Source of the DNA: Ovis canadensis
Taxonomy: Eukaryota > Chordata > Mammalia > Artiodactyla > Bovidae
Reading direction: 5' to 3'
DNA length: 64,000 nucleotides
Assembly: GCF_042477335.2 (NCBI RefSeq)
Contig: NC_091255.1
Coordinates: 44,680,501-44,744,500 of the forward strand
The position numbers were made by a program, and so were the translations under genes. Numbering within the stretch: position 1 is the first letter of the stretch; the number at the start of each line of letters is the position of its first letter. The notes under the pieces were generated by a model, which saw only the letters and a program-made list of their open reading frames with translations, was not told the origin of the DNA and did not search any database. Positions 29,701 through 54,867 of the stretch are shown here, in pieces.

Positions 29701-32280
29701 TCAGCAGGGAAGGGACCTCAGGGTTCATATACCAACTGTACACAGCATTCTTCCCAAGTGGCTTGCTCTTGGTGACCCTACAGATGAAGAGGCTGGACTT
29801 CTGGCCTCTGCTGGGGGGCCAAGGGTGCATCTGCTCCAACTCTGTGACTTGGGACAGCAAGAGGTACTCACCACTGGCCACAACTAAGGCTAGGAGACTG
29901 TTCTCCATGGTAACCTCTGCACGGGGAGCAGCTTGGCAGAGGCGTGCCAAGAAAGGGCACTTTCTTAAACAATCTTAGGGACAGCCACAAGACAGGCTTC
30001 CCCTGCACCCCGACAACCCACCATCCCCACAGGGCCAACCCCCAACCCAGGAACCCCGATCCAGAGGAACAGCTTCATTCAGAGCCAGCGTGTCTGTGAG
30101 CAGCCTTCTAGGTTCTCAGCTTCCGCCCCTGATCTGTACCATGCCAGGACCTAGGGTCCCATAGATGAAACTCTACTCTGCAGGCCTGGCAGCCATGAGG
30201 GTCCCTCAAAAACCTGCAGAAGGGGTTGGCAGGAACAGGCTAGGCTTCTGCTAACCTCAGAAGACAGCCAGGGCAGCTCCACTCACCCAGATCTATGCAC
30301 CTCTCAGTTGGGATCACCTCCCAGCCCTACTCTGCCCCGCCCCCTGCTTCCCAGTGGCCCAGCTAACAGGGCGACAGATGCCAATTGGCTGTCCTCTGGT
30401 CTTTGCTTCCATCTCTAATGGAATAGAAGTGGCCATGATTGTCCTGGAAACCAGGCACAAAACAGAAAGACTTCCCAGTTTCTTTCCCTCCAAAGGGATT
30501 CTTGTGCAGCTCTGGGGGCCCTGCCACCTTCCCCCACCACACTTCCACCTGGCTGTTACCCTAATTTTGACGCCAGGGGTCCAACCAGGGGAATATTTCA
30601 AAGCCTCAAAAAGCTCAAGCCTTGGGGCTGAGCTATCCCTACAGAAGGATGAGGGTGGAGAACAGCCGGCCAGGAGTTTAGTCAGAGAAGCTGCACTCAA
30701 ACTTGCCTCAGTGACCTGGGCAGGGGAGAGGACTGGGGAGGCCCTCCGAACCTGTCGGGAGTCATGAAGCCTACTCCTGGTCCCGCATTGCTTCTAACTC
30801 AAGGGGCCAAGACAAACCAGCCAGATCCGTGGATGTGGGGGACTTCTGGTTCTGCCAGCCTGCAAGTTAGAATTGCCAGGGGGAGCTCTGAACCCATACC
30901 AGTGTTGAGCTGCCGCCTCAGACTGGCTAACTCAGAACCCTCAGTTTGGATCGCCGTCCACTGAGCTAAGCTCAAAATGTTCACAGCAGGTGACGGGGTA
31001 ACCCGGACTTGGTGTAATTGGACAGGAGTGGCAGGGGCTGAAACAGGACACGTCCCACCTAAGTTCCAAAAAATAAGACTCTTTAAACAGTTGTGCCAGT
31101 CCAACGACAGCATAGCCACAGCCTGGCCTGTGCGCCTTTAGCAGAGTCTAAATGCTGCTTGTCCCTGATACTCTATACTTAGTTATTACACGGTTTTTAA
31201 TAGAGCTAAAGGTTGATGTATAACCAAACCTTTTAGAGAACCAAATCAGAGCTTCAGATGTTCACTAGGAGCCAGAAAAAAGCAATCATCTCAGCCGTTG
31301 AACCCAAACACTATTTCCTCGCAGCTCCTGCTGTGACCTTCTTCCTCTTTACCTGCCTTAGCAGCGTGAGAAGTGTACTGACAAGAGTGCCGTGGAGCCC
31401 TCCTGCCTGCTTCTGAAGCCTGCAGCCACCACCTGATAGCTTTGACTTTGGGTTCATTTCACTTTCCTGGCCTGCTAAACATTGCCTGCCTCAACGAGTT
31501 GTGAGGATTAAATGACGTACTCCACGCAAGGTCAGTGCAGTGGCTGAACAGACGGAAAATCCCACCACTGCCACTGGTGGGCAGTGGTGCCCTCTCCTGG
31601 CAGCTTTGAAAACTTGACATATGGCAGCCTGGGTTCAAACTGAGCCCTTTGTTTCCCAGGCTGAGCTGACTGGGCCAGCATGACTGGATAGGGTGATTTT
31701 AAAGGTTCTGAGAAGACTTCACCCTTCTTCCCACCTTAAGCTGTGAAGGACTGATACTGAGCCATGGCTGACAATGGCAGGAAAGTAGGAAGGGAGAAAG
31801 GGCTTGAGAATAGGGGGGAGGCTGGACCAACCTTTCCAATATGGCCCTCCTAGGTCCTAAGGCAGCGGCTAAGAACCCATGCAACTGCTGCTCCTGCTTC
31901 TGAAGGGGGCAGTGGTAGCCACCGGGTCCTGGCTGGAAGTGGCTGCCTCTGTTCTTGAGGTTGCCCATGCATATGGGCAGGAAACAGAGCAAAGGCTTCT
32001 GGGATGGGCCCTGGTGACGCCAAAGACGGAGAAGTCAGCCTCTGCCTTGGCCTGGCAGCAAGGGAGGAAGTGCTGGGTCAGGACCCTGAAGAACTGAACT
32101 GGCTCACCTGGTGGCCCACTGGGTGGCAATGAGGAAGTCTCTGAGCCTCTCTGGGCCTGTTTACCCCTCATAAAAGAGGGATCTGGATTATGGGTTCTTG
32201 TGTCCCTTCTGGCTCTTGGGTGGACTTTAAACTGTTCTCACTCTGGGGCAATTAAGACCCTCCACCTTCTGCCAAAGTAC
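26701..32280. other. Intergenic interval between MRPL27 and XYLT2; no gene recognised
   Basis: Both strands were read and no exon with plausible borders and family resemblance was found. The interval contains a poly-C/(CA) tract at about 28286-28310 and weak MIR-like pieces (for example about 29690-29790 and 31460-31540). An MIR-like block at 32100-32215 is clearer (CTGAGCCTCTCTGGGCCTGT, then ATAAAAGAGGGATCTGG). Confidence 0.6.
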
Positions 32281-32299
32281 CAGCCAAAACTTTTAGAAG

Positions 32300-33184
32300 A
32301 CAGCCCAGCAGTGCTGGCTCTCTGACACCCAGGAGGAAAAACACAGAGGCTCTGCTGAGAGAGAGAGAGATATATTTCTTCTGTTGCATATTTCAGGCTT
32401 CACACTGCGCTTCAGGCACAATGCTGCTCCAGGTTCTTCTGAGAGCCCTGGAGGAGTCTTCTTCCCATGTCGCTCCTGCGGGCTCACCACTCCAGGGCAG
32501 AAGCCCAGGCCCTGCTTGCAGTTCTGGGTACCTGGGAGACTGCAGTGGTCTCAGCAGGCCTGGTGCCCTGTCTTTCCCGTCAAGGGGCAGGGTGTGCTGG
32601 AAAGCCCTAGGGCCAGCCCCGCCCCCTCTTTTATGGTCCCCTGGCTACAAGAGGAGAGGCTGACCCATTAGAGCCCAGCTCTGCAGTGCTGCTCTGATCA
32701 GAGCCTGACGCAGCACTTGCAGCCCCACAGAGCCTCAGAGGTGAGCACCACAGGCCAAAGCTGGGCGGTGAGGCCCTAGAGAGTGAGGCAAGCCCAGCCT
32801 CCTCCAGAGCAGCAGCAGATGGGCTTGTCTGGCCCCTGCTCCCCAGAGCCTTGGCCCACTTCCTGGGGCTGCTCTGGGCCCTATTGCACATCTTTTGTTT
32901 CCAGTTCATTCCCCACCACCCATTTTTCTTAAAAAAAAAAAAAATTAGAGGAGAAGGTGAGGAAGCTGGAGCCCTTCTCCCCATGTTCCTGCTAACATCT
33001 GGTCCCCAGCAGAGCCATTTCAGTGGTAAATACTATGCCCACCTTCCCTGCCATCTGTGGGTTCTTGATGGCTGACATGGGTGTACAGCCTGGGCCTCTG
33101 GTTGTTGCCTGTGAGGGAGACAGCCCTCCGTCATCTGTAAGGTGCAATTTCCCGGGTCTTCCGTAGGCGCTGGCTGGCACCCTG
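32300..33184 (-). other. XYLT2: Probable XYLT2 3' UTR
   Basis: This is the region after the XYLT2 stop on the minus strand. No canonical AATAAA was seen on that strand; a variant AATATA at 32376-32371 is the best candidate signal. The extent is therefore uncertain. An A tract (plus strand 32931-32944) lies within it. Confidence 0.4.
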
Positions 33185-46343
<13,159 letters not shown>

Positions 46344-46693
46344 CTTCCTGCCCCGGACGCAGGGCGCGCGCCCAGCTCTGCAACCCGGCCGCGGGCGCGT
46401 GCACGGGCGCGGGCAGAACCGGCTTCTCCCGAGGGAGGCGGCCCTGGCGCGCGCCGGGGCGGGGCCGGGGGCGTGGCCCGCAGGCCCGAAACGCCGCGCC
46501 CCCGCGGGCCAGGGGCGGAGCCTGGGCCCGCAGAGCTAGCTGTCCCACCGGCCGCCGGCCTCTCGCGCGGTGGTTCCTTGCCTGTCTTCGTCAGTGCCCC
46601 AGCTCTTGCGTGCTCTCACCTCCTTCCGAACGGCAAGCCCATGGAACCAGAGTGCAGAGAGGGCTGTGGCCTCACCTCTCTGACTCGCCGCCT

Positions 46694-46735
46694 GGTGTGG
46701 GGTGTGGGGTGTGGGGTGTGGGGTGAAGGTGGGGT
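46694..46735. repeat. (GTGTGGG)n short tandem repeat upstream of XYLT2
   Basis: Four near-perfect 7-base units (GGTGTGG register) are followed by GTGAAGGTGGGGTGG. Its closely spaced G-runs on the plus strand could form a quadruplex. It sits about 350 bases upstream of the XYLT2 start codon. Confidence 0.85.
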
Positions 46736-46984
46736 GGAGGAACTCAGCTTCGCCGAGACCAGCTCCCTCTCGGCCCTCGTGCACGCAGAGAATGCTAGAG
46801 CGCCCACAAACGCCGAGTTGGGAGCGATTGTGTAAGTGCCACAGCCCTTGCTTAAAAACCTTGGAAGCCTCACCTACGGGGCAAAGTCTAACTCCTTTGG
46901 CCTCTGAGGCCCTTCACGAAGCCTTGTTTCCTCTCTCCTCTCCCTCTTATCCTCAGACTTCTACTTGAGTCGTGGTTATTGAAT

Positions 46985-47132
46985 TCTAGGGTGTGTCAGA
47001 ATCATCCGCAGGATTTGATAAAATAGATAAGATAGATTGCTGGTCCCGCTCCCAGAGTTTCACAATTTTCAACAAGTTCCCAGATGATGCTGATTGCTAG
47101 TCTGAGAGCACACCTGGAGAACCACTAACCTT
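46985..47132 (+). repeat. MER5A-type hAT DNA transposon fossil
   Basis: The text follows the MER5A order: GTGTGTCAGAATCATCCGCA, AGATTGCTGGTCCCGC, CCCAGAGTTTC, AACAAGTTCCCAGATGATGC, and GGAGAACCACTAAC at the end. Confidence 0.85.
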
Positions 47133-48050
47133 TGCACGTGCTGCTCCCCCGTGCTCGGCCCTAGCAGCCGCTCCTCTGCTTCACTTCCCCTTCTCCTCCG
47201 TGGCATCCTCCCAAGTGCTTCCCCGGCACAGGACAGCCCAACACTGCCCACATACCTGGTTGTAATTTCTCTGGAATCATGGCCTCTTTTTTGAATCCTT
47301 AGCTCGGCGATGGACACCCAGCAATGCTCAATGAATACTGTGAAAGAAAGAGCAAATGAAGCCCTACTTCCTGTTTCATCAGCTGATCCTAACATTTTTG
47401 GAAAGCCTGGCGTGTTCAAGCAGGGCATAGAAAAGGCCTGAACCCCTGCAGCGCTCCCCTGAACGTGTCAGGTCCACTGAGAGAGGGAAGGGGATAAGAA
47501 GCAGGGCATGCCCAGCATAACCAGGTCCGTGCCAGGTGGTGAAGCCAAGTTGCCTGAGAAAGAAATGATCAAAAGAGCAAAGCGAAGGTTGACGATTTAT
47601 AATGAAGATTTTAAGAATCACTACACAGAGGTCTGGAAAAAGAGATGATAAAAAAAAAAAGCTTGAAGGCAATGATAAAAGGGTTTGGAAGTTGCCAGGA
47701 GATAAGCTTGGTGAGGAAATTCTGAATACAGGAGATGTAGTTATTTGATGGCACTTGCAGCAAGTAAAACCTTCTTTAATTATCTCCTGCCCCTTTGGTA
47801 TTTGTAATTGTTGTACTCCTCACCATTAGTTAAGTGGGATAATTGTAAATAATGTTTCAGATGACAGGCTACTTAAAAGAAACTACCCTTCAAGATTTTG
47901 GAAAACCTCAGTTGGCCTACCAGCAATTGATACGTTAATTAAATATAGATCTGTGTGCTCATTCAATCAGGTCTCCCAGGGACTGTCTACCTGTCCATAG
48001 TCCCCCTGCACTCAACAATTAAAATAACTTTATTTGCCGCTGAGTTTTAA
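47133..48050. other. Intergenic DNA, nothing recognised
   Basis: No exon, RNA gene or clear repeat was recognised here. Confidence 0.5.
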
Positions 48051-48052
48051 AT

Positions 48053-48293
48053 GTATTTCTTTATTTTTGGCTGTGCTGGGTCTTCATTGCTGTGCTCAGG
48101 CTTTCTCTGCTTGTGGTGAGCGGGGGATATTCTTCGTTGCTGAGCGTGAGCTCTAGGGTTCTTGGGCCCAGTCGCTGTGGCTCACAGGCATAGCTGCCCC
48201 CTGGCATGCGGGATCTTCCCGGACCAGGAACTGAACCCTCATCCTCCACAGTGGCAAGTGCATTCTTACCCATTAGACCACCAGGGAAGTCCT
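48053..48293 (-). mobile_element. CHR-type SINE
   Basis: On plus: TTTATTTTTGGCTGTGCTGG, GGCATGCGGGATCTTCCCGG, and the reversed tRNA head TTAGACCACCAGGGAAGTCC. Near full length. Confidence 0.9.
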
Positions 48294-48887
48294 ATTTTCC
48301 ACTGATTGTGCAAATGATATGTACTCATTATATAACATTTAAAATATAGAAAAAAAATAAGGAAAAAATAAAAGTCACCTGCAATCCCACTCCCTGAGAC
48401 AATCGTCATTAGTATTTTGGTGCCGATCCCTTCCCCATCTCTTTACGTGTGTAGAATTTTCCATGAATGGCATCACATTGCACACACGGTTTTTAAATAT
48501 AGAAACTTACTTTTAAGTATTTCTTTCCCCTTCCCCACTATGTTAACAGTCTGGTTTCCTTCCTACCTTCCTTCTTTCCTTTCTTCCTTCCACTTTTGTA
48601 GCAGTTTACACACACATACACACACACGTACACACACGCATGGGTTTTTTATTTGGGGGTGAGATGTGTCATTATATTTTAAAAGTTGAATCGTATTACA
48701 TACACTTTGTATCTTGCTTTTCTCACTTGATCATAAACACATAGGAGAAATTTCCCCAGGACAGATGGGACAGGTCTAACCCATTTTTTTTTAATGGCTG
48801 CATAATATGCCACTCCTTTTTTGAATGAACATTTGCTTGATTTCCAGTTTTTGTGACTAACGCAAGTCTATAATAAATATGAAAAGC

Positions 48888-49097
48888 AAAAGTCAAAGTC
48901 CCTCAGTCATGTCAGACTCTTTGGGACCCCATGGCCTGTAGCCTGACAGGCTCCTCTGTCTTTGGAATTCTCCAGGCAAGAATATTGGAGTGGGTTGGCA
49001 TTTCTTTCTCCAGGGGATCTTCCCGACCCAGGGGTTAAACCCCGGTCTCCCGAATTGCAGGAAGATTCTTTACCGTCTGAGCCACCAGGGAAGCCCC
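48888..49097 (-). mobile_element. Bov-tA-type SINE
   Basis: On plus: TCAGACTCTTTGGGACCCCA, GGAATTCTCCAGGCAAGAAT, GGGGATCTTCCCGACCCAGG and the reversed head GAGCCACCAGGGAAGCCCC. Confidence 0.92.
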
Positions 49098-49207
49098 AAG
49101 AAAACCATCTGTTGATACAGCCTTTCCTTGGAGTGGGTAGCCATTCCCTTACATGGTTCCACACGAGTCCCTGTGCACTAATGTGTTCATTTCTGTTGTG
49201 GTGTTTC

Positions 49208-49292
49208 TAGAGGATCTTCCCAACTCAGGGATCAAACCTGGGTCTCCTGCATTGTAGGCAGACGCTTCACCGTCTGAGCCACCAGGGAAGTC
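49208..49292 (-). mobile_element. Truncated Bov-tA/tRNA-head SINE
   Basis: Only the tRNA-derived head and a little of the body remain (AGGATCTTCCCAACTCAGGG to GAGCCACCAGGGAAGTC). A GTGTTTC repeat on both sides suggests a separate short insertion. Confidence 0.8.
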
Positions 49293-49985
49293 GTAGTGTT
49301 TCCTAGGAATGGGATTACTGGGGAAAAGGGAATTTTAAATGCTGATAGCTATTTCCAGATTGATTTTCCAAAGAGTTGTGACAATTCACTTTTCCAACAG
49401 CACTGTATGAAAGTATGGTTTTCTGGCATCCCTTCCAACAGCAATTATTGTCACTTGAATTTTTGCTAATCTGATAGGTGAGAAGTGAGTGCCTTAGTTG
49501 TTTATTTGTGATTTTCTGCTGAGGAGTGTCTCAACTGGTTTCTTGACTGGATTTTCTTTTCCCAGAATTGCTTCTTCATAATCTTCATGAGTCTCTCTAT
49601 TGCTATTGCACTGTTTGTTTTTTTCTTATCAATTTTAAGAGGTTTTCATCCTTTTGAAATTGAAAGTTTTCTTCAATTTATCACTGTATTTTGATTTTTT
49701 AAGATCTAAAAAGAGAAAACTTTTCTTGGAATCAGTTATGTTCCTCTTCTTTTAGAGCTTCTCACTTTCTCTTCAGGTTGGGTCTCTCTGGTTCTTGGTA
49801 AGATATACGGTCTCACATATTTTCTCCTACGATATTTTACATCTTACATTTAAGTCTTTAATCCATCTGAAATTTTTTTTTGTTTGTGGTATGGAGTAGA
49901 GGTGTCGAGTCCTGACTTCGCACTTATTCCTTTTCACTCTATCAGCACCCGTATAGATTTTACTGTTTTTTAATGGATTATTGGT

Positions 49986-50098
49986 AATTCCTTGGCAGTC
50001 CAGTAGTTAGTATTCCACACTTGCACTGCAGGGGCCCAGGGAAGTAAGATTCCACAAGATGTGCAATGTAGCCAAAAATATTGAAAAATAAAAAATAG
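49986..50098 (+). mobile_element. CHR-type SINE, sense
   Basis: AATTCCTTGGCAGTCCAGTA, then CACTTGCACTGCAGGGGCCC, GTAAGATTCCACAAGATGTG and an A-rich tail. Confidence 0.85.
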
Positions 50099-50749
50099 GA
50101 TAAATTGGTTATTGTGGTATAACATGCCTTGATCGATTTAGATTTGCCCATAAAAAATACAAGGTTCATTGCTTCCCACCGTCCCCTCTTCTATCAGGTT
50201 CCCCTATAACTTTCTCTGTGCATTTTGTTTCTTTTTTTGTAGAAAGTCTTGAAAGTACAAAATGACTTCTCAGAAAATCAGAGCAGGAAAGCAGTTTTAG
50301 TTTTAAACTGGGCTGCTTCTGTGATATGTCTTTTCTCATATGATGGCACTATCCTTAGACCTTAGCTTTAGGAGAAATATTATGATATGTGGATGCTGGA
50401 TGTTTTTAACTTCAGCAGCTAGAGCTCAAACTTGGCTCAGGACCAGACCACAGGGAGGTCCCTGCAGTAACTTGTCTGGGCTACGCTTCCCAAGCATCTC
50501 CACGGGTCCTGTCTTCTTGCCTTTATCTAATTTCTACGTCTTTGTCCAGTTCTTTGGATTGACACTTGGGGGCTGTCTGTCTGCCGGACATGATCCTGGT
50601 TTTACCCCTAGATGCTACCTTTGGGACATCTTTGGCCAGCTCACACACAACCCAGCTCTGGATTCTTGGGCCTCTGCCAAGGTATTAAGTTCGAACGTCT
50701 ATTGAAATAATCATATGTGTTTTTCTAATATGAGATGATGGTTGTTTTA

Positions 50750-50881
50750 TTATTTTTTAATATTCATTTTTATTTATTTGGCTGCATCAGGGCTTCGTTG
50801 TGGCATGTGGGATCTAAGTCCCTGACCAGGGATAGAACCTGGGAGCAGAGTCTTAGCCACTGGGCCACCAGGGAAATCCCA
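50750..50881 (-). mobile_element. CHR-type SINE with perfect 17-bp target duplication
   Basis: The element (TTTATTTGGCTGCATCAGGG to GGGCCACCAGGGAAATCCC on plus) is bounded by AGATGATGGTTGTTTTA at 50733-50749 and 50882-50898. Confidence 0.95.
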
Positions 50882-51359
50882 AGATGATGGTTGTTTTAAA
50901 AATAACTTCCACATATTAAAGGATTTTTGCATCCCTTAGAGTAAATGTAACTCAATCCTAGTAGATTTTTTTAAAAATTGTAGTATAGGTTGAGTTTAAC
51001 TTGCTAGTATTTTATTTAGAATTTTTACATCTATTTTATAATAGAGATTGACCTATACCAGAGGCTGCAAACTGGTGACCCATGGGACTTGTTTATGTGA
51101 CCAGAGCAGTGTTTTGAAGCATTTCATTTTGAATTCTTGAATAAGGGGTACACACCCTCCTGTTCCTGTAGTTCCCACTTTTCCCTCTCATTTCACACAT
51201 CAGTCAACTTCACCCAATTATATTCGGTTCTGGTGCTTATCAACACTTGAATTTGCAACCCCTGGTCTATGATTTTCTTTTCCAGACTTAAGAATTAGAG
51301 TTTATAACATAAATTGAGGCACATTATTTCTTTATTCTGTGTTTTGAAATAATTTATGC

Positions 51360-51629
51360 AACAATGGCACCCCACTCCAGTATTCTTGCCTGGAAAATCC
51401 ATGGACCGAGGAGCCTGGTAGGCTGCAGTCCATGGGGTCGCAAAGAGTCGGACACGACTGAGCGACTTCACTTTCACTTTTCACTTGCATGCATTGGAGA
51501 AGGAAATGGCAACCCACTCCAGTGTTCTTGCCTGGAGAATCCCAGGGACGGGGGAGCCTGGTGGGCTGCCGTCTATGGGGTCGCACAGAGTCCAACACGA
51601 CTGAAGCGACTTAGCAGCAGCAGCAGCAG
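51360..51629 (+). mobile_element. BOV-A2 SINE, full-length dimer
   Basis: Both Bov-A monomers are present: the first with GGCACCCCACTCCAGTATTC, a linker CACTTTTCACTTGCATGCAT, and the second with GGAGAATCCCAGGGACGGGG, ending in a run of CAG units (RNA-pol-III-derived family). Confidence 0.95.
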
Positions 51630-52218
51630 GGATTGTTGTATAATAACAACAATAGACACTGCTGTCTCTTAACATTAGAAAAGTCTTGCCAACAAAAGCA
51701 TAAAACCCAGGAGTCTTGTAGGGAGCTAATTCTTCAGTAACTTCTATTTTCTTTTTTCTTCTTGGTTATTGATCTATTCAGAATTTTGTACTTCTTTTTG
51801 CGGGGGTTAATATTGGAATTTATGAGTCTTTTTCTGAAGAAGAATTTAAATGCTCCGCTACATCTCTCTTAGTTTCCTTTCTCCATTATTTTGTATGTAT
51901 TGCATGTCAACAGTATGGATTATTCCAAAATGAAAGGGTCATAGCTCTTTTAGTTTTCTAATTAGCCAGCTGAGAGCCCATATCCAGTATTATCTTTCTC
52001 TTTAGCCCTCTGAGTTGTCTAAAAAGCCTGTGGTGACCACGTGCAGTTCACAAAGGAGGTGTCGATTAGGCTCCTGGCTCCAAGCGGGGAAGTAGGAAAG
52101 CACTTTGGGTAGGACCTTCTACTCCTGCAAATCATGTTACTGCCACTTGGGGTCGCTGTAGGAAGCTGGTCTGTAATTAGAAGTCCTGATGGGGTTTTCC
52201 ACATCCCTACCCAGGCCC

Positions 52219-52447
52219 TTGCGGCGTGTTCCTGCTGTCACTTCAGTCATGACGTACTCTTTTCGACCCTACGGACTGTAGTCCACCAGGCTCCTCTGTC
52301 TGTGGGATTCTCCAGGCAAGAATATTGGGGTGGGTTGTCAGGCCTTCCTGGAGGGGATCTTCCCCACCCAGGGATTGAACCCCAATCTCTTAATGCCTCC
52401 TGCATTGGGAGGTGGGTTCTTTACCACTAGCAACACCTGGGAAGACT
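52219..52447 (-). mobile_element. Bov-tA-type SINE with 11-bp target duplication
   Basis: On plus: GTAGTCCACCAGGCTCCTCT, GGGATTCTCCAGGCAAGAAT, GGGGATCTTCCCCACCCAGG and a diverged head. Bounded by TACCCAGGCCC at 52208-52218 and 52448-52458. Confidence 0.92.
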
Positions 52448-52559
52448 TACCCAGGCCCCTAAGCCCAGACAGAAAGCCCATTACTTGGACTCCCAGGATT
52501 TAAGTATCAGTGCTCAGCTCTTTTACCCCCAAGCTCCATCTGCTAGTATGTTTCCATTG

Positions 52560-53690
52560 TGAGAAGCAGAAACTCTATCTCCAAGTGGGGTTAAACATTA
52601 ACAAGAAGAAAGTGTAAAGCTCATGCTTTGACATAGCCATTATGCTCCAAACATAAAAAGGAGAGAAAAAGTTTCAAAATACATAAACAAGCTAAAAATA
52701 GGATAAACATCTCAGGAGACAAGAAGGAGAACCAACTGGTGGTAAGACCAAAGCCAAAGACCCGTGGGGGTAATGGGAGCTAAAATGTTGCTAAAATGTT
52801 GCTCTATCTAGAGGATAGAGCCAGACAAACTAGCCTGGTTTCCGGCTGAAACCAGGGATTGGAGTGAGGCCCCCTTACTTGTGAAAGGATGCTGAAATAA
52901 AAAAGGATAACCAACCAGCTCTCAGGAACTGTGGCCAAAACTGTAAGCCCGAGGAGGCAGCAGAGGAAAGATACCCCCATAACCAAGAACTGAGTCAACC
53001 CTGTGCCTGAATCTACAGGACCCCCAAATTAATGAAGAGCACAAGTTCACAGTGACCTTGTGTTCAAAAGTCATGTTCTGGACTAATCTTGTGGATATAA
53101 CCATTAAACTAAATCCACAAGACAAGAAAGAAGAGAAATAGAGCACAAAGCAGAATCAAAACCTCCCAGCCATTATGAGCCCGTAAACCAAAATTCCAAA
53201 GCGCATAAACTCATGAAGAAATCAAATGCCAAAAAGGACAGCCAACTCAACAACCTAAGTATAAAATTATAGCTGAAAGTTACTTTTTGGACTAAACTTG
53301 CAAAGATTTGAAAATAAGGATGCTCAAATTCAGATGAAAATGAACATATAGATACAAAGTATAAGCAATTATAAACCTCAGAAATAAAAACGTAGTCATG
53401 AAATTTAAAAAATCTCAAAGATACGATGAGTTTTAGGCTGGATATAGTTGAAGATAAAATTCGTGAACTAGAAGATAGTTCTAAAGAATCTACACGGAAT
53501 GCAGCAAGGGGAAATAAAGAGATTGAAAATAAAAGAGAGCAGTTCAATGAGCAGGAGGGTGAGACTCCAAAATATGTCCAATAGGACTTACAGAATAAAG
53601 AACAAAGAAAATGGCAGGGAAGTAATATTGAAGATATGATAGCTGAGATTATTCCAGATATAGAAAAAAGTACCCAGCCTGGTAATGTGT
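52560..53690 (+). repeat. Old L1 LINE 5'-region fragment
   Basis: Text matches the L1 5' UTR/ORF1 border of old mammalian families: AGATAAAATTCGTGAACTAG, AGATAGTTCTAAAGAATCTA, GAATGCAGCAAGGGGAAATA, AGATTGAAAATAAAAGAGAG. It is broken by stops and codes for nothing. Confidence 0.55.
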
Positions 53691-54576
53691 ATCTTCCTAA
53701 GTGTGCTTAAGCAGGTCATATTTATTGCTATTAATTATGTATTTGGACTTTCTTTTACTGTTATGCTATATTTTCTGCTTACCATCCTTTTCTCCACTTT
53801 TTCCCTCCTTTTCTACCTACTGTTGAATTGGTAAAATCTCCTATTTTCTATTTCTCTCTGCAGTTCCAGGGTTGGCACAGTTTTTGTCAACTTATTTGAT
53901 GCCTTCTGCTTAAAAAAAAAAAAAAAACAACTTCTTGTGTTTTAATCACCTCCTGTTCACTCCACTGGTGAGGGAAAGATTACTACTGTGGAGTTACAGG
54001 GATGGCTGAATACATGATACTCGATTCTGGGCAGTTTGTTAGTCACATATACTCACTGTCCAGGAGAGGAGGGCACAGCACACTCTGCAGGGCCATCTGG
54101 GGGTTATACTCAGAAACAGAGTGAACAGCCTGGCGAGGCGTGCATTATAGTATCAAAAGTGTGAGATGAACCCTGGTTTTCATGAGAGGCTGTTATTGGC
54201 TTATTTGAATAATCGTGCAGGTGAGAGGGAACTGAAGCCTACTTCTGGGTATTAAGCAGGACGTTATCCTGCTCCCCTTGATAAAGAGGGTTGTTTGACT
54301 AGGGACCTTACTGGAGGGAGCAGAGTGGGAAGGGAAACTTAGAGTTAGGCCATTGAAGGCCCTCTCAGTTTCACCAGGAATCAAGGCAGCACTTAATATT
54401 GGGTCTTAGTTTTAGCCCTAACACATTTTGCTCTTAATTTTCTTTTTAGTGCTATACAGATTGTTTACTGTAATCGCTAATAATTTAGAAAACAAGAATT
54501 AGAATTCTTTATTAATCCTGCTTTTATTTACCCTAAAGGTTTTCAGAGGTTTTTGCTATGATATTCATTGATCGTG

Positions 54577-54785
54577 GGCTTCTCTGGTGGCTCAGACAAT
54601 AAAGAATTTGCCTGCGGATGCAGGAGACCAGGGTTTGATCCCAGGGTCAAGAAGATCCCCTGGAGAAGGGAATGGCATCCCACTCCAGCATTCTTGACTG
54701 GAGAATTCCATGGACAGAGGAGCCTGGCAGGCTACAGTCCGTCAAAGAGTGGGACATGACTGAGCGACTAACACTTTCACTTCTT
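54577..54785 (+). mobile_element. Bov-tA-type SINE, sense
   Basis: GGGCTTCTCTGGTGGCTCAG head, GAAGATCCCCTGGAGAAGG body, GACATGACTGAGCGACTAAC end. It lies 60 bases before the BovB insertion. Confidence 0.93.
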
Positions 54786-54867
54786 TCAATGGTCATAGTC
54801 CGTATAGAACTTATATTTTGCTCCTTGTTGTGGAAAATAAATTTTCCCCCACTCAGTTCAGTTCAGT

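Larger units (their letters stand above)
48400..49960. repeat. Old L1 LINE fragments, interrupted by SINEs
   Basis: L1 3'-region phrases occur in pieces: AATGGCTGCATAATATGCCA, GATTTCCAGTTTTTGTGACT, TTTTTGCTAATCTGATAGGT. A (CA)n tract is at about 48607-48640. Bov-tA elements at 48888-49097 and 49208-49292 split the L1 text. Confidence 0.6.
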
